Shown: positions 17,071 to 26,005 of the stretch, in pieces
Layout: each line of letters opens with the position of its first letter
Position numbering within the stretch: the first letter of the stretch is position 1
Source of the DNA: Chloroflexota bacterium
GTDB taxonomy: Bacteria; Chloroflexota; UBA11872; VXOZ01
Length of the DNA: 64,000 nt
Direction of reading: 5' to 3'
Assembly (NCBI GenBank): GCA_012270555.1
Contig: JAAXIC010000033.1
Span: 1-64,000, forward strand
Program-made: the position numbers and the translations under genes
Notes under the pieces: model-generated
The model's input: only the letters and a program-made list of their open reading frames with translations
Databases searched by the model: none
Told to the model about the DNA's origin: nothing

Positions 17071-17987
17071 ACGCGCCAACGCGCTGGTTGGAACTCTCCG
17101 TGCGGGCGCATCAAGAAGCCGCGGAGACGGTGGCGGCGCTCTTGCACAAGTGGGGTGAGGGCGGCGTCGCGATCTTTCAAGACCACGAGCAGGAGACCGT
17201 TGACCACGATCCCCGTCCGGTCGGCGCGTGGCTCACGCTCACCACATATGTGCCCGATTCTGCCGCCATCGCTGCGCGGCGAGACGGCCTCGAAAAAGAC
17301 CTCTGGCACCTGCACGCGTTTCACGGCGATTTGGTCGGTGAACTGGAAACGCAGTGGGTGGCGGAAGAGGACTGGGCCAATGCCTGGAAGCAATTCTATA
17401 CCGTCCTCCACGTTGGCGAGCGCCTAGTCATTAAACCGCGCTGGCAGGACTACGCTCCCGCTCCAGACGAGATAGTAATCGCCCTCGATCCCGGCATGGC
17501 CTTTGGCACGGGGACGCATCCCACGACGCAGCTTTGTTTAGAAGCGCTCGAAAAGCTGCCGGTAGCAGGAAAGAGCGTACTTGACGTGGGCACCGGCTCC
17601 GGCATCTTGGCGATTGCCGCGGCCAAGCTCGGCGCGGCGTACGTTGATGCGCTCGATACCGACCCGGTGGCCGTATCCGCGGCCCGCGACAACGTGGTAG
17701 AAGCGGGACTGGCAAGCGCGATTACTGTGAGAGAGGGAACTCTGCCGCTTTCCGACCCTGCGCCCACCTATGACGTTGTGCTCGCCAACATTACCGCCCA
17801 AACGCTCATCACTTTAGCCCCGCACCTGCGGGCAGTGATCGCGCCACACGGACGACTGCTCGCCTGTGGCATCATTGACGCGAAGGCCGACGCGGCGCTC
17901 GCCGCCTTTGACGCAGAAGGGTTGAGGCTGCTTGACCGCAGGGAGGCAGGCGACTGGGTGCTGCTTGACATGGAGCGGCCTACATAG
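17067..17987 (+). CDS. prmA: Ribosomal protein L11 methyltransferase
   Basis: It trimethylates ribosomal protein L11 with AdoMet. It shows the N-terminal substrate domain, the DPGMAFGTGTHPTT signature, the AdoMet loop DVGTGSGILAIAAAKLGA and the ANITAQ motif IV. The 306-residue length is normal. ATG overlaps the methyltransferase stop. A dnaJ-prmA neighbourhood is common in bacteria; the methyltransferase between them is not. Confidence 0.94.
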   Translation: MNAPTRWLELSVRAHQEAAETVAALLHKWGEGGVAIFQDHEQETVDHDPRPVGAWLTLTTYVPDSAAIAARRDGLEKDLWHLHAFHGDLVGELETQWVAEEDWANAWKQFYTVLHVGERLVIKPRWQDYAPAPDEIVIALDPGMAFGTGTHPTTQLCLEALEKLPVAGKSVLDVGTGSGILAIAAAKLGAAYVDALDTDPVAVSAARDNVVEAGLASAITVREGTLPLSDPAPTYDVVLANITAQTLITLAPHLRAVIAPHGRLLACGIIDAKADAALAAFDAEGLRLLDRREAGDWVLLDMERPT

Positions 17988-18149
17988 GCTCCAGGCTTCG
18001 CCCAGAGAACGCCGCCTCCGCCTTCTTCCCATGAACAGCAGCCTTTGTGTGCTAGCTGTGTTAGTCTCTGTCAAAGTGCGCCTTTTCCAGAAGCGCCATA
18101 GACATTTCTGGGACCGAGAGAGAATTCGCCTTGTAAGGAGCGTGAGTCT

Positions 18150-20261
18150 ATGAAGGAAAGTGCAAAACGCGTCTACGTCATTGGTCTGGACGGCATGATG
18201 TTCCCCATGTACGAGCGGTTCGCCGCCGAGGGACTATTGCCGAACCTCAAGAAGCTGGCGGATGCCGGAATCGTCGGCGAAGCGTATCCCTCCATGCCGG
18301 TGTGGACGCCGACAAACTGGACCACCCTCGCCACCGGCGCGCATACCGGGACTCATAGTGTTTCGCGCTGGTTTCTCAACCTGCCCAATCCCAAACAAGA
18401 AGACAAGACGCTCTCTGCGTTCGTCCGCCCGGCGGTGGCGGCCGAGAACGTCTTCGAAGCAGCCGCGAAAGCCAGGCTCAAGAGCGTAGCTATCCATTAC
18501 CCGGCGGCCTCTCCCAGCCAATCCCCGCTCGCCCACGTCATTGACGGTTTCGGCCACCCCAACTACGGCAGCACGCCGTTTGAGGTCACGCCCGCCTGGG
18601 GCTACAAAACCCAGGACAACGTCACCAACAGCACAAAGGTCGTCTTGCAACCGGCCAGAGCGTCAGATTACCAAGCGGGCAGCGTCCAAACATCGCTCTT
18701 GGATACGGCCCGCCAGCCGCCGCTCGCAGACGGCTCGTGGGAATTCCTGCCGGAATGCCCGGCGGGCGCCAGACTGCCCCTGGAATTCCCTATCGAAATC
18801 ATCACAAAGCGTGAGGGTGAGAATCAGACCCTCTGGGGCCTCGTTCTCGACACCCAGGGCGAGGGATACGACACGATCATAATCTGCGAGACGCGTGACA
18901 GCCGCACAGAGCTCGGCCGCACAAGCCCCGGTACCTGGAGCGACTGGATCTATCGCTCCTTCACGGTCGAGGGCGCTGCACAAGCAGCGGCGTTTCGCTG
19001 CAAGGCCGTGGAACTCGCTCCTGATGCCAGCCACCTGCTGCTCTACCGCTCACAGGTCATGCACGTGGACGACTTCTGCGAGCCGCCTGCATTAAGCAAT
19101 TCGCTGGTTGAGCGCTTTGGGCCGTATCTCGAACACGCCTCGGTGTTCCCTTACGTCTGGGGCATTGCCGACCTGGATACTTGCCTGGAAGAGATCGAGT
19201 ACCAATGCCAGTGGATCGCCCGTGCCGGTAAGTTTCTTCTCGAGGAGCAAGACTTCGCCCTGCTCTATACACACATTCACATCTTCGACTACATCAACCA
19301 CCACTTCCTGCCGCTCGTGGATCCCGCCTGCCCCGGCTACCGTGAGGAAAAAGCCGCGGAAGGCTGGCGCGCCTACCGAGAGTCTTACAAAGTCGCCGAC
19401 CGCCTCTTTGGCACGCTCTTAGCAGACGCGCCGGACGACACCGCCGTGATCGTCGTATCCGATCATGCTGCCATTCCCCAGTTCCGCGCCACGGACATTC
19501 CGCGCCTGCTCCACGACCACGGCTTTTTGGCCTATAAGGAACCGGTGGCGCACTTCGACCCCAACGAAGACTTTGCCAAGATCGACATGGAGCATTCGAA
19601 GGTCTTCATCACGCCCGTGCGTAACTACGAACTCTTCGTCAACGCGCCGGAAGGGTCGGAGGAGTACGTGCGCATTCAGCGCGAGGTCATCACGCTGCTC
19701 CGTTCGTGGGTAGATGTGGAGACCGGCCAGTGCCCGGTGGCCGTGGTGCTGCCCAAGTACCACGCCGCGCTCATGGGCTGTTGGGGCGACCAGTGCGGCG
19801 ACATCGTCTATGCCATGGAGGACGGCTACGTGAGCGGCTATCCCGGCGGCGACGCAGCGGGGCAAGACCCGTACGTCTTCAAACCGGCAGAGTACGGCGC
19901 GCACCATGGGCCGTATCTGCCCACCGCCCGCACGGCGCTATCATCTAATCTGGCATACTTGCTGGCGCAGGGACCCGGCCTGAAGCAAGGCTACCAACGT
20001 CCGGTCGAACGGCTAGGCTACGTGCACATGACGAGTGTCGTGCCGCTTGTCTGTCATCTGCTCGGCATCGAGCCGCCCGCCCAGTGCCAGGGCGTCTTGC
20101 CGCGCGATTTCTTGGAAGGCGTCGCGGCCACTGCCGACCGCGTGCCCGATCTGCCGGACTGGGAGTGGGGCACGCAGGTGGACGGCTGGGGCGATCGGGT
20201 CTGGACGCAGAAACGGGACATGTTTGAAGGCTTCATGCCGGGGTACGAGCGTAGAGACTAA
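18150..20261 (+). CDS. Alkaline-phosphatase-superfamily phosphodiesterase
   Basis: This 703-residue protein shows the type I phosphodiesterase/nucleotide pyrophosphatase core. D14 lies in IGLDGMM, the probable threonine nucleophile T53 in the VWTPTNWTTLATG segment, then HIFDYINHHF and VVSDHA supply the second metal site. A long insertion (about 140-300) separates the halves. There is no signal peptide. The family cleaves phosphodiesters or phosphonate/nucleotide esters; the substrate here is unknown. A perfect hairpin lies 15 bases after the stop. Confidence 0.82.
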   Translation: MKESAKRVYVIGLDGMMFPMYERFAAEGLLPNLKKLADAGIVGEAYPSMPVWTPTNWTTLATGAHTGTHSVSRWFLNLPNPKQEDKTLSAFVRPAVAAENVFEAAAKARLKSVAIHYPAASPSQSPLAHVIDGFGHPNYGSTPFEVTPAWGYKTQDNVTNSTKVVLQPARASDYQAGSVQTSLLDTARQPPLADGSWEFLPECPAGARLPLEFPIEIITKREGENQTLWGLVLDTQGEGYDTIIICETRDSRTELGRTSPGTWSDWIYRSFTVEGAAQAAAFRCKAVELAPDASHLLLYRSQVMHVDDFCEPPALSNSLVERFGPYLEHASVFPYVWGIADLDTCLEEIEYQCQWIARAGKFLLEEQDFALLYTHIHIFDYINHHFLPLVDPACPGYREEKAAEGWRAYRESYKVADRLFGTLLADAPDDTAVIVVSDHAAIPQFRATDIPRLLHDHGFLAYKEPVAHFDPNEDFAKIDMEHSKVFITPVRNYELFVNAPEGSEEYVRIQREVITLLRSWVDVETGQCPVAVVLPKYHAALMGCWGDQCGDIVYAMEDGYVSGYPGGDAAGQDPYVFKPAEYGAHHGPYLPTARTALSSNLAYLLAQGPGLKQGYQRPVERLGYVHMTSVVPLVCHLLGIEPPAQCQGVLPRDFLEGVAATADRVPDLPDWEWGTQVDGWGDRVWTQKRDMFEGFMPGYERRD

Positions 20262-20275
20262 GAAGTGCAAAAGCA

Positions 20276-20303
20276 AGAGCCGTGCAACAGTCTGCACGGC
20301 TCT
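20276..20303. terminator. Bidirectional hairpin between convergent genes
   Basis: Perfect 11-bp arms AGAGCCGTGCA (20276-20286) and TGCACGGCTCT (20293-20303) flank a 6-base loop. On the minus strand GCTTTTGC follows; on the plus strand there is no clear T-run. The position between the convergent phosphodiesterase and lipoprotein genes fits a shared terminator. Confidence 0.6.
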
Positions 20304-20379
20304 CTGTCCTAACCGCTAATATGTGGCTCCGCATTCGCGCTCTTAGCTTCAGCTTGAAGAATCGCGCTCAACGAGTGCG

Positions 20380-20796
20380 CTAAATAGAATTGGGAATATT
20401 CGCCGTAATCACGCCGCGCATTGTTTCACCGCCCCCGGTAACGGTGAATTCATATATCCCCGGTGGAAGGATGATCTCCAAAATATAACTCTGTCCGGCA
20501 GAAATCGACGCTTGTTGCTCGTCAATCGCCTCGCCAGTAAGCGTGAACGTGCGCGACTGCTGCGCCTTATTGTGAATCTCTATGTGCACGGGACCGCGCG
20601 GCACGGCAATTGCAGAGGGCGCAACGCCCTCGCCATCGATGGTCAAGACGACATTAGTCGGTTCTTGCTCTTGCTCTTGAACCTCACTCGTTAGCGCTTG
20701 TTCATCAAGAGGCCTGTCCGATGCCGTCGGGCCTATGCGGCATGCGCTTAAGCCGATCACCATTAGAACGAGCAGTATGCTTGCCGCTATTCTCAT
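20380..20796 (-). CDS. Lipoprotein with cupredoxin-like domain
   Basis: This 138-residue protein has a lipoprotein signal with lipobox LSAC and C19 as the lipidated residue. A Glu/Gln-rich linker follows, then one beta-sandwich of about 90 residues (FTLTGEAID, PPGIYEFTV). It resembles cupredoxin-like domains, but no Cys/His/Met copper-ligand set is present, so copper binding is unlikely. ATG at 20796 is chosen because GGAGGG sits just upstream; a GTG 12 bases earlier would use that site as coding sequence. Function is unknown. Confidence 0.72.
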   Translation of the reverse strand: MRIAASILLVLMVIGLSACRIGPTASDRPLDEQALTSEVQEQEQEPTNVVLTIDGEGVAPSAIAVPRGPVHIEIHNKAQQSRTFTLTGEAIDEQQASISAGQSYILEIILPPGIYEFTVTGGGETMRGVITANIPNSI

Positions 20797-20938
20797 GAAA
20801 CCCTCCACGTCTTGTTAGAGTCTGTCCCAACCCCCATGCAAACCAATCCCCGCAAACGGGCACATCGCACTCCCATTAATCTATTGCACCATAGAGTATC
20901 ACTTCGCGTGAGATTGTGCATCCCCAAATCTCGCGTCG

Positions 20939-21796
20939 TTAGAATTCCGGCAAAGACACCGGCGGCCGCGCGGCGCCCGCCACAGTCTGCAGTGAGCGCG
21001 GCAACTCGCGCAATGCCGAGTGATTGCCCTTGCCCTGCCGTTTAACGCTTACAATCTCCGCCATGACGGCCACCGCAATCTCCTGCGGCGTCCGGGCGTT
21101 GATGGCAAGTCCAACCGGCGCATAGACGCGCGCGAGCTGTTCGGGCGTCACCCCTTCCTCGAGCAGCCGCCGGTAGACGGTGATCACCCGCCGCTTGCTG
21201 CCAATCATCCCAATGTACGGCGCCGGCGAATCCGCCACCCGTTTGAGCACCGCTTCATCATGCTCATGCGCGCGCGTGACAAGCACCAGATACGTCGTGC
21301 GGTCGATGGCTACCTGTGCGGGAACGGTACCAAACGGAATGCAGAGCACTTCATCGGCGTGAGGAAAGCGCTCCCGCGTGGCAAAATCCGCGCGGTCATC
21401 CACCACTATCACTTCAAAACCCAAAATCGTGCCGATTTCATGCAGGGGCACGGCAATGTGCCCGGCTCCAATCACGAGCAGCCGGTCGGGGGGCAAGAGC
21501 GGTTCAAAGAGCAACTGAACGTACGTGCGGCTGCGGCGGGGCGCAAGGGTGCCATCGGGCAAGTACTGCTTAAGCCTCGGTTCACCCTCCTCGATTGCAT
21601 CCGCAGCCTGTTCACACGCTGCTCGGTCAAGATCCTCGGAACCCAGCGAACCGTGGTTTAATCCGTCTGCGGAGATGAGGAGCTTGGCACCGAGTTTCAC
21701 GCCGCTGTCGACGCCTCGGGCATTGACGACGGTGACCATTACGGCTGATTCGCGGCGTTTCAGTGCCGCCGCCACCTGTTTTGCCAAAGTCAGCAC
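20939..21796 (-). CDS. XdhC/CoxI-family protein with Rossmann domain
   Basis: This 285-residue protein has a short XdhC_CoxI-like N-terminus (GVKLGAKLLIS) and a C-terminal Rossmann domain with LLVIGAGHIA (about 105-115), VVDDR, and the YIGMIGSKRR signature. XdhC proteins help insert sulfurated molybdenum cofactor into xanthine-dehydrogenase-type enzymes. No molybdenum hydroxylase lies in the window. A second, short XdhC protein lies 192 bases upstream on the same strand. The pair probably supplies the full function. Confidence 0.85.
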   Translation of the reverse strand: MLTLAKQVAAALKRRESAVMVTVVNARGVDSGVKLGAKLLISADGLNHGSLGSEDLDRAACEQAADAIEEGEPRLKQYLPDGTLAPRRSRTYVQLLFEPLLPPDRLLVIGAGHIAVPLHEIGTILGFEVIVVDDRADFATRERFPHADEVLCIPFGTVPAQVAIDRTTYLVLVTRAHEHDEAVLKRVADSPAPYIGMIGSKRRVITVYRRLLEEGVTPEQLARVYAPVGLAINARTPQEIAVAVMAEIVSVKRQGKGNHSALRELPRSLQTVAGAARPPVSLPEF

Positions 21797-21988
21797 GAGC
21801 GCCTGCCTCGTGAATCCCTTGCATAATTAACCGCAATTTGCATACACCGTGGCCTTTGGTTGAAGCGAGCGCAGCGCTTGCAGTCAGCCAGCGCGAGCGT
21901 GCTATCTCGCTGCTGGTTCCTGGATACGCGATGGTGAAGGATTGGAAAGTTCAGACACGAAAGAGACCGCATCCGGCAAGGCATCTCA

Positions 21989-22333
21989 CTATGATCTGTT
22001 CTCGTTCGGATCATGCGCCGGCGTGGCTTCCGGTTGCCAAATGTCAATAAAAACAGTGAGCGTACCGCCACAGACGTCACCCATCACGTCGTCGTTCAAG
22101 TCCACTTCGACGATCCGGGATGCTCCTGCGCGCAGTGCCGCGGTCGCTTCCTTCCAAACTTCCGCTTCCACGCAGCCGCCCCCGATTGTGCCCTGGGTGC
22201 GCCCATCCTCATGCACGAGGAGCTTGGCGCCCACCTTCTGCGGTGTGGAACCGCGCGCCTGTATGACGGTAGCAACCGCCAGGCACTCCTCCTGCTCGAG
22301 GCGTTCAACCACGTCGTCGTAAACCGTACGCAC
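21989..22333 (-). CDS. XdhC_CoxI-domain protein, N-domain only
   Basis: It has the conserved XdhC N-terminal motifs ARGSTPQKVGAKLLV and GTIGGGCVEAEVW, but no Rossmann domain. I chose GTG at 22333 (114 residues) because the resulting start VRTVYDDVVERL matches family N-termini and GGGAG lies upstream; a TTG at 22369 would add 12 atypical residues. It is transcribed in the same direction as the Rossmann-containing partner. Confidence 0.8.
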   Translation of the reverse strand: MRTVYDDVVERLEQEECLAVATVIQARGSTPQKVGAKLLVHEDGRTQGTIGGGCVEAEVWKEATAALRAGASRIVEVDLNDDVMGDVCGGTLTVFIDIWQPEATPAHDPNENRS

Positions 22334-22477
22334 TTGCCAATCAACTCCCGTTCCTGCGACCAATTTCAATAATAGAGAAGCGCTTGCGGGTGGTCAAAAC
22401 GGGAAGCCGCAGCCGGCGCCGGCTGCGGACGAACAGGCCCAGTAAGCACTGCGCGCTGGCTTGTTCCGCCGTAGGCA

Positions 22478-22819
22478 TCAACCCGGCGGCCAGCCCAGTT
22501 TGCGTCCGCCGAGGAGATGGAGATGGAGATGGTCCACAGACTGCCCCGCCGCGCGGCCGCAGTTGAAGACGAGGCGGTAGCCGGTTTCGCCAATACCCTC
22601 CTGCTGCGCGATCTCCTGTGCGGCGAGGAACATCTCGCCCAACAGCGGCGTATGCGCTTCACCAAGTGCGGCAACCGATTCGATGTGTTCACGCGGCACG
22701 ATGAGGACGTGCGTCGGCGCCTGCGGGGTAATATCGCGAAACGCGACGATCTGGTCGCCTTCGTAGATCAATTCTGTTGGCAGGCTCCCATTTACAATGC
22801 CGCAAAAGATGCAATCCAT
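22478..22819 (-). CDS. HIT-family nucleotide hydrolase
   Basis: This 113-residue histidine-triad protein has the N-terminal CIFCGIV zinc-type motif and the active-site HLHLHLL near the C-terminus. HinT-like members hydrolyse nucleoside phosphoramidates and acyl-AMP. The length is typical. The start ATG at 22819 gives the usual MDCIFC opening. Confidence 0.93.
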   Translation of the reverse strand: MDCIFCGIVNGSLPTELIYEGDQIVAFRDITPQAPTHVLIVPREHIESVAALGEAHTPLLGEMFLAAQEIAQQEGIGETGYRLVFNCGRAAGQSVDHLHLHLLGGRKLGWPPG

Positions 22820-22884
22820 CTGTCACCTCACTTCTTTGTGACTATCGCACGTGTCCACCAGCCTGTCTTTCCCACAGAGACTTC

Positions 22885-23060
22885 TGCATAACCCAGGCCA
22901 GCAGGCGAGAAAACTCCCTCTCCCAGCGGAGGCCTTTGTCCAGCCGGCAGGCGGAATAGACTCCCTCTCCCTGGGGAGAGGGTTGGAGTGAGGGAAAACC
23001 TATGCCGATCCAGCCCTATTCCGCTTGGTTAACAGCATTGCGCAAAGGTCTCCTCAAACT
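22885..23060 (+). repeat. Two adjacent family A repeats, the first truncated
   Basis: Copy 3 begins near 22893 (CCAGGCCAGCAGGCGAGAA) and stops after CCCTCTCCC at about 22925. Copy 4 restarts with GGCAGGCGGAATAGACTCC (22946-22964) and has the full core CCCTCTCCCTGGGGAGAGGG (22963-22982). Its flank ends near GCAAAGGTCTCCTC (23042-23055), a phrase also seen at 65-78. One copy appears to have landed in or recombined with the other. Confidence 0.7.
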
Positions 23061-23160
23061 GGTGAGAGCATACGAGACTTCATTTGCTAGCGCATTGGCC
23101 CCTCTCACGCACGCCCCCACCTCAACCCTACGCTAAGCCGGAGCCGGCAGCGACGGCGCA

Positions 23161-24537
23161 CTAAACCAGTTTGCTGTGGGGTGCACCTCCCGGCATCTCA
23201 CCAAGCACACCGTCCTTGTAAGGCTCTACAAGCCGCACCGCACTCACGGTGCCTGAAGTTATCGTATCACTCTTGACGTACACGCGCAGATAGTTATCGG
23301 TACAGCCGCGCCAAAGACCCTCCGCTTCCTCTTCCCATACCACAGCGAGCGTATTTCCAATAAACCGGTCTCTATAGGACTGACGGAGCGCCGGCACCCT
23401 TGCCAAAAGCTGCTGCACGCGCCGCTTGCGCACGCCAAAGGGCACGTGCCCGGCAAAGTGCGCGGCGGCGGTTCGGGGACGCACCGAATACGGGAAGACG
23501 TGGAGATCGGCGAATGCCATTTCCTCCACAAACGCGGCCGTCTCGCCAAAGTGCTGCTCGGTCTCGCCGGGAAAGCCCACGAGCACGTCGGTCGTGAGGG
23601 CAAGCTCAGGACATTTCTCCCGCGCCCGCTGCACGATCTGCCGATATTCGTCTAGCGTATGGCGTCGATTCATGCGCCGCAGAATGTGCGGGCTGCCGCT
23701 CTGCAGCGGCAGGTGCATATGCCGGCAGACACGGGGATGAGCGAATAAATCCAAGAACGCGTAATCGAAATGCATCGGATTGATCGAGCTTATGCGGATG
23801 CGAGGGATGTCGGTCTCGTCAAGTAGGCGCTGGATGAGCGTCGTTAAGCTGCTGCCAGTGGCGGGGTCCGCATAGTCACCAATGCAGACGCCCGTCAGCA
23901 CTACCTCCGCCACACCCTCAGCATGGAGTTTCCGCACACGCTCCACAATCTCAATCGCCGGGCGCGATACGGAGCGGCCGCGGGCACGCGGTACAATACA
24001 GTACGCGCAGGCGTGCCAGCAGCCGTCCTGCACCTTGACGAAGACGCGGCTGCGGGTCCGGCTTGCCTTTGGCTGGAGCAGCGCGGCATAGGCCAGTTCT
24101 TCGGGCGAGAGCGGTTCCGGCATCGGCACGCCCCGCTCTTGCAGTGCATTGGCAACGATATCCACCAAGTCAGCCTGCTGGTCGCGCTGAACTACCAACG
24201 CATCGGGCGCCACCGCAGCCGCCTCTTCCGGCAAAACGGCGGCGTAGCAACCCGTCACCACCAGGACACCCTGCGGGCTGGCAAGCTGGGCGCGGCGGAT
24301 CATCTGGCGTGACTTGCGGTCGGCCACGTGAGTCACCGTGCAGGTGTTCACCACGCTCACTTCCGCCGGTTCGCCAAACGCCACCGGCCTGAAGCCCGCT
24401 TGCGCAAAGCGCTCGCGTATCTCCTCGGTCTCCGCCTGATTTACCTTGCAGCCAAGCGTAAGCACCGCGCAGCGCGGCGCGCCTCCGTCCTCCCGTGCGG
24501 ACGCTTCATGCTGTTTTTCCGTAATCGCAACGGCCAT
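23161..24537 (-). CDS. mtaB: tRNA threonylcarbamoyladenosine methylthiotransferase MtaB
   Basis: It adds a methylthio group to t6A37 of tRNA. The N-terminal UPF0004 domain supplies C30 (LGCKVNQAE), C66 and C97 for the second [4Fe-4S] cluster. The radical-SAM motif is C173, C177 and C180 (CWHACAYC). A TRAM-like C-terminus follows. The LGCKVNQ form and 458-residue length favour MtaB over MiaB. It is downstream of the SDR gene on the same strand with a 149-base gap. Confidence 0.92.
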   Translation of the reverse strand: MAVAITEKQHEASAREDGGAPRCAVLTLGCKVNQAETEEIRERFAQAGFRPVAFGEPAEVSVVNTCTVTHVADRKSRQMIRRAQLASPQGVLVVTGCYAAVLPEEAAAVAPDALVVQRDQQADLVDIVANALQERGVPMPEPLSPEELAYAALLQPKASRTRSRVFVKVQDGCWHACAYCIVPRARGRSVSRPAIEIVERVRKLHAEGVAEVVLTGVCIGDYADPATGSSLTTLIQRLLDETDIPRIRISSINPMHFDYAFLDLFAHPRVCRHMHLPLQSGSPHILRRMNRRHTLDEYRQIVQRAREKCPELALTTDVLVGFPGETEQHFGETAAFVEEMAFADLHVFPYSVRPRTAAAHFAGHVPFGVRKRRVQQLLARVPALRQSYRDRFIGNTLAVVWEEEAEGLWRGCTDNYLRVYVKSDTITSGTVSAVRLVEPYKDGVLGEMPGGAPHSKLV

Positions 24538-24686
24538 CGGTAGCTTTGACTACTATGACTTCTCAAATCATGTATGACACTGGGCAGCAGGCGCGAGGTT
24601 TTCAAGAGCACTGGTGTAGGCCAGCTCGCTCGGCAGTGCGGGCCCAGAGTGTACTCGTCACCACTCTCTACTTATACCACAACGGT

Positions 24687-25460
24687 CTACGCCATCAGCG
24701 AGCCGCCATTGACGTCCAAGCAAGCGCCGGTGACGTAGCTGGACTCGTCGCTGACGAGAAAGACCACCACGCTCGCGAGCTCTGCTGGATCCGGCAGACG
24801 GCGCAGGGGCGTGGCTTCGATCATGTGGTTGCGCTCTTCTTCTGTCATCCGGTCCCAGGCGTTTTGGAGCGCCGGGCCGCTGACCGTGAAGCTGGGCACA
24901 AGACAGTTGACGGTGATGCCGTGCGGCCCGAGGTCTTTGGCAACCTGGCGCGTGAGGCCGATGATACCGATCTTGGCAGCGATGTATTCCGGCGTGACCT
25001 GGCCGAACCATGCCGTGCCCCGCGCGGCGCGCGAGGAGACGTTCACGATCTTGCCGCTGCGCTGCTGCTTCATGTGCGGCGCGACGTGCTTAATGCAGAG
25101 CATGGTCGTGGTGAGGTTGATGGCGATGATCTCATCCCAGTGCGCGCGGTCGATCTTCTCAATTTCGGACTCTGCGGTCTGCTGTCCGGCGCCGCCCGCG
25201 TTGTTGACGAGGATGTCGATCCGCCCAAACTCCTCCCTCACTTGGCGCACCATCCCCTGCACCTGCTCCTCGTCGGTCAGATCCGCCTGGAACGCGCGTG
25301 CTTGCCGGCCGAGCGCGCGCATGCCCTGCGCCGTGCCTTCACCATCAAGCACGTCAACCACTGCCACGCGGCCTCCTTCCCGCGCGATGGCCTGAGCATA
25401 CGTCGCTCCCAATCCACCCGCAGCGCCGGTAACTATGGCAACTCTGTCATGTAACCGCAT
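24687..25460 (-). CDS. Short-chain dehydrogenase/reductase
   Basis: This classical SDR of 257 residues has TGAAGGLG (11-18) for NAD(P), NNAG (86-89), catalytic S142/S143, and Y159 with K163 (YIAAK). The C-terminus GACLDVNGGSLMA is typical. ATG at 25460 is chosen from the GGAGAGGA site just upstream; a start 33 bases earlier adds an atypical tail. It sits just downstream of a NUDIX gene and a ThDP enzyme on the same strand. The substrate is unknown. Confidence 0.9.
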   Translation of the reverse strand: MRLHDRVAIVTGAAGGLGATYAQAIAREGGRVAVVDVLDGEGTAQGMRALGRQARAFQADLTDEEQVQGMVRQVREEFGRIDILVNNAGGAGQQTAESEIEKIDRAHWDEIIAINLTTTMLCIKHVAPHMKQQRSGKIVNVSSRAARGTAWFGQVTPEYIAAKIGIIGLTRQVAKDLGPHGITVNCLVPSFTVSGPALQNAWDRMTEEERNHMIEATPLRRLPDPAELASVVVFLVSDESSYVTGACLDVNGGSLMA

Positions 25461-25527
25461 GCTCGTTTCCTCTCCGCTGTGCGCCGGTCTCACCCTTGTC
25501 GTTCTTAAGGCAGACCGAGACAGGCGT

Positions 25528-25965
25528 TCATACCTCCTGGGCAGTAGGTGAAAGCGTATCTAACAGCGCGTCCTGCCCACCGGCAAGGCGCAAACGCGGG
25601 TCATCCAGCTTTACCCAAAAGAAAGAGAACGCAATGGGTTCGCTGGTACCGGCGTGCAACTCGTAGTGGAGCCACCTGTCCGGTACGGCGGCGATGAGTC
25701 GAAGATGGTAGAAGTGCCGTTCATGGCAGTAGGGGCCAGCTTGCCAAAGACGGCGCCCCAAGTATGCCGTTACACGCACCGCCGTGGGCGGCAAGCCGGT
25801 TTCCTCATGCACTTCACGCAGCACGGCCGCGTCGAGTGTCTCACCTGCTTCCACGGTGCCGGCCGGCACTTGCACACCGGCTTCAGGAAAGTCACGGTGC
25901 GTGAAGACCAGGAGTTCGTCTTCCCGGGTAACGTATGCAACCACTTTCTTGATAGTTTCGGTCAT
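25528..25965 (-). CDS. NUDIX hydrolase
   Basis: This protein of about 145 residues has the Nudix box as GTVEAGETLDAAVLREVHEE followed by TGL. That matches GX5EX7REUXEEXGU and coordinates the catalytic Mg2+. The family cleaves nucleoside-diphosphate-linked compounds; the substrate cannot be inferred. Starts at 25986 or 25965 are both possible. I prefer 25965 because the first seven residues of the longer form are atypical. It lies 40 bases after the ThDP enzyme stop. Confidence 0.88.
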   Translation of the reverse strand: MTETIKKVVAYVTREDELLVFTHRDFPEAGVQVPAGTVEAGETLDAAVLREVHEETGLPPTAVRVTAYLGRRLWQAGPYCHERHFYHLRLIAAVPDRWLHYELHAGTSEPIAFSFFWVKLDDPRLRLAGGQDALLDTLSPTAQEV

Positions 25966-26005
25966 CGCAATCCCACGCAATCCCATAGGAAAAGCTGCCT
26001 ACTGA

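Noticed and set aside
22885-23060. CRISPR array
   Set aside because: The repeats are two unequal copies without regular spacers, and no cas genes are present.
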